In this document: one piece after another, positions 58,897-64,000 of the stretch | Layout of the letters: every line of letters begins with the position of its first letter | Numbering within the stretch: position 1 is the stretch's first letter | NCBI GenBank assembly: GCA_963804245.1 | Contig: CAWDPQ010000021.1 | Span: 111,340-175,339, forward strand | Direction of reading: 5' to 3' | DNA length: 64,000 bases | DNA from: CAWDPQ01 sp963804245 | GTDB taxonomy: Bacteria; Acidobacteriota; Vicinamibacteria; Vicinamibacterales; 2-12-FULL-66-21 | Program-made: the position numbers and the translations under genes | Notes under the pieces: generated by a model | The model's input: only the letters and a program-made list of their open reading frames with translations | What the model was told of the DNA's origin: nothing | Databases searched by the model: none

Positions 58897-61800
58897 TCAG
58901 GAGAGCAGCCACTCCAGGTCGTCCGCGCTCAAATTCCGTATCAGGGCCGGATCCGCGGTGAGGATGGCATCCGCCAGTTCACGCTTGGACTGCTGCAGTT
59001 CAGCCACCTTCTCTTCGACCGTGTCTTTCGCAATCAATCGGTAGGCAAAGACATGCTTGTCCTGGCCGATGCGGTGGGCCCTGTCGATCGCCTGCGCCTC
59101 AACCGCCGGGTTCCACCACGGATCGAGGAGAAACACGTAGTCGGCCGTCGTCAGGTTCAGCCCGAGCCCACCCGCCTTCAGACTGATCAGGAAGACGCGG
59201 CATTCGGGGTCGGTATTGAACCGTTCGACGCGCGCCGCGCGGTCGCGCGTTCGTCCGTCCAGGTATTCGTAGCTGAGACCAGCGTCCTCCAACCGCGAGC
59301 GGAGGAGGGCCAGAAAACTCGTGAACTGCGAGAAGACGAGCGCCTTGTGACCTTCTTCCACGACCTCGATCAGTTGCGGCAACAGCACGTCGAATTTTGC
59401 AGACGGTTCGTCGATCCGGCGCGAATCGACCAGACCAGGATGGCAGGCCACCTGTCGCAGGCGCAACAGCGCCTCGAGCACCTGCATCTTCGATTTGGCC
59501 AACCCGGTGCGTGCGACGCGCGCGATCAGCATGGTTCGATAGTGAGTGCGCAGCTCGTCGTAGAAGCGGCGCTGCGGTGCGTCCAACTCGCACTGGATCG
59601 TCTGTTCCGTGCGCGGCGGCAGCTCGGGCTCGACTTGCGCTTTCGTTCTCCGCAGAATCAGCGGCCTCAGGGCCCGTGTAACGAGCGCCAGGTCCTCGCG
59701 TTCGGCGCGCGTCTGCCCAACCGTCGCCGTCTTGAATGCCTGCGCGGTTCCAAGCAGGCCCGGGTTGAGGAAATCGAAGAGACTCCACAACTCGCCTACG
59801 TGGTTTTCGATCGGCGTGCCACTCAACGCGAGACGATGCCGGCCGCGCAGCAGGCGGACCGCCTTGGCCGACGCCGTCGTGGCATTCTTGATCGCCTGTG
59901 CCTCGTCCAGGATGACGTAGTCGAACGAATGTTCCCGCAGGTGCACCACGTCACGGCGCAGCGTTCCATATGTCGTCAACACGAGATCATAGTCGGCGAT
60001 GGAGGCGGCATCTCGCGAGGTGCCCGTGTAATCGAGCACGCGCAGGTCGGGTGCGAAGCGTGCGGCTTCGTTTTTCCAATTGAAGACCAGCGATCGCGGC
60101 ACGATGACGAGGGATGGACCCGGTCGATCATGTCCGCCGGCTCCATCGGCTCCATCGCGACGTGTTCGTTGGGCTTCGAGCAGAGCCAGAACCATGACCG
60201 TCTTGCCGAGGCCCATATCGTCGGCGAGGCAGCCGCCAAAGCCGAAGCGGCGCAGAAATTCGAACCAGCCGAGCGCCTCGCGTTGATATTCACGCAAGGT
60301 CCCGGCAAACGATTCCGGCGGATCGATGGGACGGATGCCGCTGAACTTCTGCAGCTCGGCGCGGGCGCGGCCGAATGCTTCGTCGATCGTGACCGCGGGT
60401 TGATCCTCCAGGAGCGCATCGAGCAGTGCCGTCTGCGTCGGCCGGTAGCGGATGTGATCGCCTTCCGTGTCGCCGAAGCTCGCGATGCGGAGGTAGCGCT
60501 TCAGCCAATCTTCCGGCACCATGCCTCGCGTCCCATCGTCCAGGACGACGGTGGCGTCACCGCGTCTCAGCGCGGCCAGGAGATCGGCGATCGACGCCGA
60601 GCGGCCCTCGCCAAAATCGACCGTGCCGTGCAACTCGAACCAGTCGATGCCGGACTTGACGTGGACGTTGAAGGAGCGGGGCGCACGGAAGACACGTCCG
60701 TCGGCCTCGACATGCCATCCTTCGCGGACGAGCGTCCGAACCGCGCGTGGGAACTGGTCGACGGCGACGGTGAGCTGACCTGGGTTCCCCGCCTGAGCCC
60801 AGCCGCGACGAAACCCGAGTTGCTGGAGACGCTGTAGCGCGTCCTGCTCTGCCGCCGCGTCTCTGATCACCAGCCGCCGCCGTTGGCTGTCGTACGTCGC
60901 GGATCCTCCGTGGGCCGGGACAACGGACCCGTCGTAATCGAACTCGGCGACTGCCTGCAGATCTTCGCGCCGAGCGTAGTGGTGTCCGGCGGACGCACGT
61001 CCCATTCTCACGCGAGGACGCGGTCCGACGTCGACGCGCTCGTAGCGAAGATCGTCGGGCAACGTTTCCGGGTCGACGCGCGACCGCGCGAATGCCTCAG
61101 CCAACCTCGGGGCCGCCGAACGTGGAAACTGCATCACGCCGGCCCGTCGAAGCTCTTCCAGCCAGGCGACTGCGCCGCCATGATCGAGCGGCGCAAGGTT
61201 TCCATCGGCAATCAGAAATCCTGCGCTCAGCACCATCTGAGGCTCGGTCGCTGCCATGCGTCGATCGCCTCGAACCAGGACGCCATCAACCTCGATAGCG
61301 CCCTCTGTCGAAAGCGAAACCTGCAACCGGAATTTCCAGGGTGGTCCTGCGTCCCAGCCGAGGGTCGTGAGAGCTTCCTTGTCAGCGCCGCCGGTGCGAA
61401 GAAGCAGTCGTTCTGACCGGCCAATCATCGGAAGCACTTTGTCGACGAGTGGACCTGTCAACCTGAAGCTGGCGCGCGTGAAGTTGCTGGAATAGGTACT
61501 GCCCGTAGGCCGGAGCTTCTGCGGCCCCCAGCAGCAGCGCAACGATCTCGCGATCGGCCGGGTCAGGCAGTCGTTCGATCTCGTCCGCGCTGACGGGTGC
61601 AGGCTGCGGTTTCCCCCATTCGCCGTTCTTCTTGCGTTGGCGGCCGACAACCTGAATCGCAATGCCGTTGCCGCCGAGCGTCGAATCCCGATCGAGTACG
61701 TAGAGCAACTGCGTGCTCGCATACCGTGCGGCCGGCCGCATGGCATCCGTCGCGTCGAGCTGTCGGGCAACATCTTCCAGAAAGAGTTCCCAGGATTCCG

Positions 61801-62200
61801 GACCGGGGACGCCCGCTGCAGATGTCGCGCGGTCGCCGGTTACGACGTCATCGCGCTCGGCAGGAACGTCAACGGGCTCGATCCACGATTGCGAATCCAT
61901 CGGCGGCAGGAGTCCGCGGCTGTCCGCAGCGAGGACGGCAGCCCAGATGTGTTTGCAAACGTGAAAGCGATCCTGAAAGTAGGGACAGTCGCACGAGCTG
62001 ATGAAGCCTTCCATCTCACGCGTGATTTCCACGTGATAGTCGCGTGCGCCCTGGACGACGGCGATCACCTTGTCGTCGAATCCGACGATGGACACCACCG
62101 CACCGCTACGAAAGTAGGTGGCTCCTTTGGCGCGTGTCTGATCCGGCACGTCACGCGACAGGGCGCGCGCGAGGCTCAGAGGACGTCCCGTGGAAGGCAT
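58897..62200 (-). CDS. SWIM-SNF2 helicase (Snf2 ATPase), one frameshift
   Basis: A protein of about 1100 residues. A SWIM zinc finger (C70-x-C72 ... C82-x-H84 in SCDCPYFQDRFHVCKHIWAA) opens the protein. A long middle region follows, then the SNF2 motor: CLADDMGLGKTVMVLALLEA (Walker A), ILDEAQAIKN, LSGTPIENHVGELW, and the C-terminal helicase half with LVFSQFT, LISLKAGGLGLNLT and DRAHRIGQ. It remodels DNA-protein complexes with ATP; the bacterial role is poorly known, with links to transcription recycling and DNA repair. One extra G at plus positions 61502-61504 splits the first ~230 residues from the rest; removal gives AYGSTYSSNFTRASF. Confidence 0.88.
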
Positions 62201-62304
62201 GCTGTCGAGGTAAGCGTACCATTCGCGCTCACCGGAGCGGAAACCGCCTGCGGACGAAGGGAATGAGCTTTGCGTTACTTCCGCATGACTGTGGAGGTAA
62301 CGAA

Positions 62305-62968
62305 ATGAAACTGATGAGCAGTATGGCTGTGGTGGGTGCGTTCGTCATGTGCGTCGGCTGCGCCGATGCGATGGGCGACAACCCGCCGACGACATACCCG
62401 CAAGACAGACCGGTTGGTACTACCGGTTCAACTGCGCCGCAGGGGCCCACTCAAATCGAGAGCACTAGACGAGGCCAGATTCCAGTCGGACAGGAGCTGG
62501 ACGTACGGCTTCAGACACAGCTCAGTTCTGCAACCGCATCGTCTGAACAGCGTTTCGAAGCCACGACGGTTGTCGACCTCATGCAAGGCGACGCTGTACT
62601 CGTGCCCGCTGGTTCGAAGGTTCGCGGCGTTGTAAGCAGCGTCGACAAAGCCGGCCGTGTCGATCGATCGGGTCGACTCACATTGGCGTTCGATCAGATC
62701 GTCGTGAATGGCCGCGAATACCGCTATTCGCGCGATGGCCACTGAAGTGTTCGAGAGCAAGGGCATCCGCGAGGAGGCCAAGACCGTCGGCACCGCCGGA
62801 GCAGTCGGCGCCATCGTCGGCGGAATCATTGGCGGTGTGAAAGGCGCCCTCATCGGCGCGGCCGTCGGGAGCGGCGGCGTCATCGCTGCGACCGAAGGCA
62901 AGGACGTCGAGCTTCAGCCGGGCACGATCATTCGAATCCGGCTTGATGAACCTGTTCAAGTGCGATAG
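62305..62968 (+). CDS. Glycine-zipper outer-membrane lipoprotein, one frameshift
   Basis: A protein of about 220 residues with a lipoprotein signal (AVVGAFVMCVGCADAM) and GGAGG 7 nt upstream of the ATG. A beta domain (PVGQELDVRLQTQLSSATAS ... VLVPAGSKVRGVVSSVDKAG) is followed, after a frame change near 62722, by a glycine-zipper segment (GAIVGGIIGGVKGALIGAAV) and a last strand GTIIRIRLDEPVQV. The layout matches SlyB/TrbI-like envelope lipoproteins that help outer-membrane integrity. As written the first frame stops at 62745. Confidence 0.75.
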
Positions 62969-63000
62969 CTAATCGGCGCTCGGGGACGGGGGCTTGGAAT

Positions 63001-63041
63001 TCCCGAGCTCCCGAGCTCCCGAGCTCCCGAGCGCCCGAGCG
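63001..63041. repeat. CCCGAGCT tandem array between convergent genes
   Basis: Four to five copies of the 8-nt unit CCCGAGCT (last copies CCCGAGCG) directly abut the stop of the leftward VWFA gene (63042). GAGCTC inside the array is palindromic. Confidence 0.7.
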
Positions 63042-63977
63042 TCAACGTGACGCAAGATAGCTTTTGCGCGCGCGCGCTTTGGCACCAGGCTGCTTGATCT
63101 TCACTTCCAGCGTGTGCACCTTGTCGTCGAGCGCTGCCGGCTCGAAGCCGAGCGCGTACTGATGGTGTAACTCGTCAGCGACCCGCGCGAACGTGGACGC
63201 GAGATCTTCCGCGCGCGTCAACTCGAAATAGCCGCCACCGGTTTCTGACGCAATCGTCGGCAGGGCCGGGTCGGGGCCGGACGTTCGTACCGAACCGGAT
63301 GTGCCGGTTCGTGGCGGCAGCGTGCTGGCCAGGCCCACCGCATACACCATGACGTTCTCTCGCTGCGCGCGCTCCATCACGTCCGCGAGGCTGGAGTTGT
63401 CGGTCCTTCCGTTCGCCGGATTGTCGTCGCCATCGGTGAAGACGAGGACGACGCGGCGGCCCGGCTGGTTGCGAAGGCTGCCGATCGCGACGTTCACCGC
63501 GTTCCACAGCGGCGTCGGCCCGTCACCACTGTTCTGCAAGTCCATTCGTACGATTCGCAGCAGCCGGTTCTGATCGCTGGTGAAGTCTTCGGGATCCACA
63601 TTGACGCGCCAGGCGAAGCTGCCGATGCGCGCCTTGTCCGCGGGCCGCAGACGACGGACGAAGGCTTCACCCGCCTCCTCCAGCAGCCTGAAGTTCGCCC
63701 GCATGCTGCCGCTGCGGTCCAGCATCATCACGACCGTGATTGGCTGGATGTCATTTGAGAACACGGCCAGCTCCTGCGGCTGTCCGTTGTCGTAGATCTC
63801 GAAGGTCTCGCGAGGAAGATCGGGAACGAGGCGTCCCTTCGCGTCGGTAACCGTTGCGTACACGGCCACCGTGCGCGCACCGGTCCGGATCAGCTCCTGT
63901 TCCGGTCCGATCGAAGCTGCTGCGAACAGCGCGTTGAGACAAACAGCGACGGTCGATCGCGTGACGAGAGCCTTCAT
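63042..63977 (-). CDS. Secreted VWFA-related-domain protein (paralogue)
   Basis: A 311-residue exported protein with the same plan as the gene at 54982. A short beta domain (TVAVYATVTDAKGRLVPDL) is followed by a VWA domain with complete MIDAS (MMLDRSGSM, TPLWNAV, FTDGDDN). The Gly-rich insert is replaced by a Thr/Ser/Pro stretch (LPPRTGTSGSVRTSGPD). The C-terminal third (ETGGGYFELTRAEDLASTFA through GAKARARKSY) is nearly identical to the paralogue, while the N-terminal signal differs. ATG at 63977. Confidence 0.88.
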   Translation of the reverse strand: MKALVTRSTVAVCLNALFAAASIGPEQELIRTGARTVAVYATVTDAKGRLVPDLPRETFEIYDNGQPQELAVFSNDIQPITVVMMLDRSGSMRANFRLLEEAGEAFVRRLRPADKARIGSFAWRVNVDPEDFTSDQNRLLRIVRMDLQNSGDGPTPLWNAVNVAIGSLRNQPGRRVVLVFTDGDDNPANGRTDNSSLADVMERAQRENVMVYAVGLASTLPPRTGTSGSVRTSGPDPALPTIASETGGGYFELTRAEDLASTFARVADELHHQYALGFEPAALDDKVHTLEVKIKQPGAKARARKSYLASR

Positions 63978-64000
63978 GGAAGGGTCGAAAATCTGGTGAC

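Noticed and set aside
59053..60837. 594-codon open frame on the plus strand
   Set aside because: Antisense to the SNF2 helicase core, which has clear motifs; no coherent domain in the shadow frame.

Overview
The window is a GC-rich chromosomal segment of a free-living bacterium. Gene style points to Acidobacteriota, most likely Vicinamibacteria: large outer-membrane receptors with an N-terminal carboxypeptidase-regulatory-like domain, two M14 metallopeptidases, M3 and M48 peptidases, paired VWFA-type secreted proteins, a UPF0182 protein, and many exported proteins ending their signal in AQ. This assignment is inference from gene style; no rRNA or tRNA gene was seen. No CRISPR array, phage module, integrase or transposase was recognised.

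Layout. 150-4200: a serine hydrolase (broken) and an M14 peptidase, followed by a GT-C type membrane glycosyltransferase (4201-6096). 6165-11185: a complete glycerol and glycerophosphodiester locus, glpK and glpF leftward and glpD and glpQ rightward. 11697-14964: a TonB-type receptor. 15065-21102: a secreted phosphatase-like enzyme, a 4-TM protein divergent from an XRE/MmyB regulator with a perfect operator-like palindrome, an MBL hydrolase coupled to a TauE/SafE exporter, and a DinB protein. 21214-23377: decayed genes (lipoprotein stub, sulfatase remnant, vanadium haloperoxidase). 23417-28410: a winged-helix/FHA protein, an APC permease, a broken cupin and an M48 protease. 28596-32573: an eight-EF-hand protein with a PA-IL-like C-terminus, and UPF0182. 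32664-36631: a short metallothionein-like gene, a broken hybrid histidine kinase, and a STAS / GAF-HATPase partner-switch pair. 36633-43998: M14 peptidase, ENPP-type phosphodiesterase, a hemerythrin with a histone-H1-like tail, HAD hydrolase, DUF6807 and Gfo/Idh/MocA proteins, and a small periplasmic protein.

44204-54570 is the most coherent accessory unit. Reading leftward it holds a TonB receptor, a secreted RraA-like protein, a 3-hydroxyisobutyrate-dehydrogenase-type reductase, a cytoplasmic RraA-type aldolase/decarboxylase, an Ldh-type dehydrogenase, an iron alcohol dehydrogenase, an aldehyde dehydrogenase and a GntR/FCD regulator. Four consecutive genes overlap by 4 nt (ATGA). It looks like an uptake-plus-oxidation pathway for a hydroxy- or keto-acid type compound whose identity cannot be read from sequence.

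54982-63977: two VWFA paralogues on opposite strands flank a small lipoprotein, an M3 oligopeptidase, a SWIM-SNF2 helicase and a glycine-zipper lipoprotein.

Two features run through the whole window. First, about fifteen genes carry frameshifts, and wherever the junction can be resolved most are single-base gains or losses in short G/C runs, so many are probably consensus errors. I call a gene CDS if it has one frameshift and pseudogene if it has two or more. Second, many intergenic gaps hold short tandem arrays (7-12 nt units of several distinct families), often folded into long inverted repeats.
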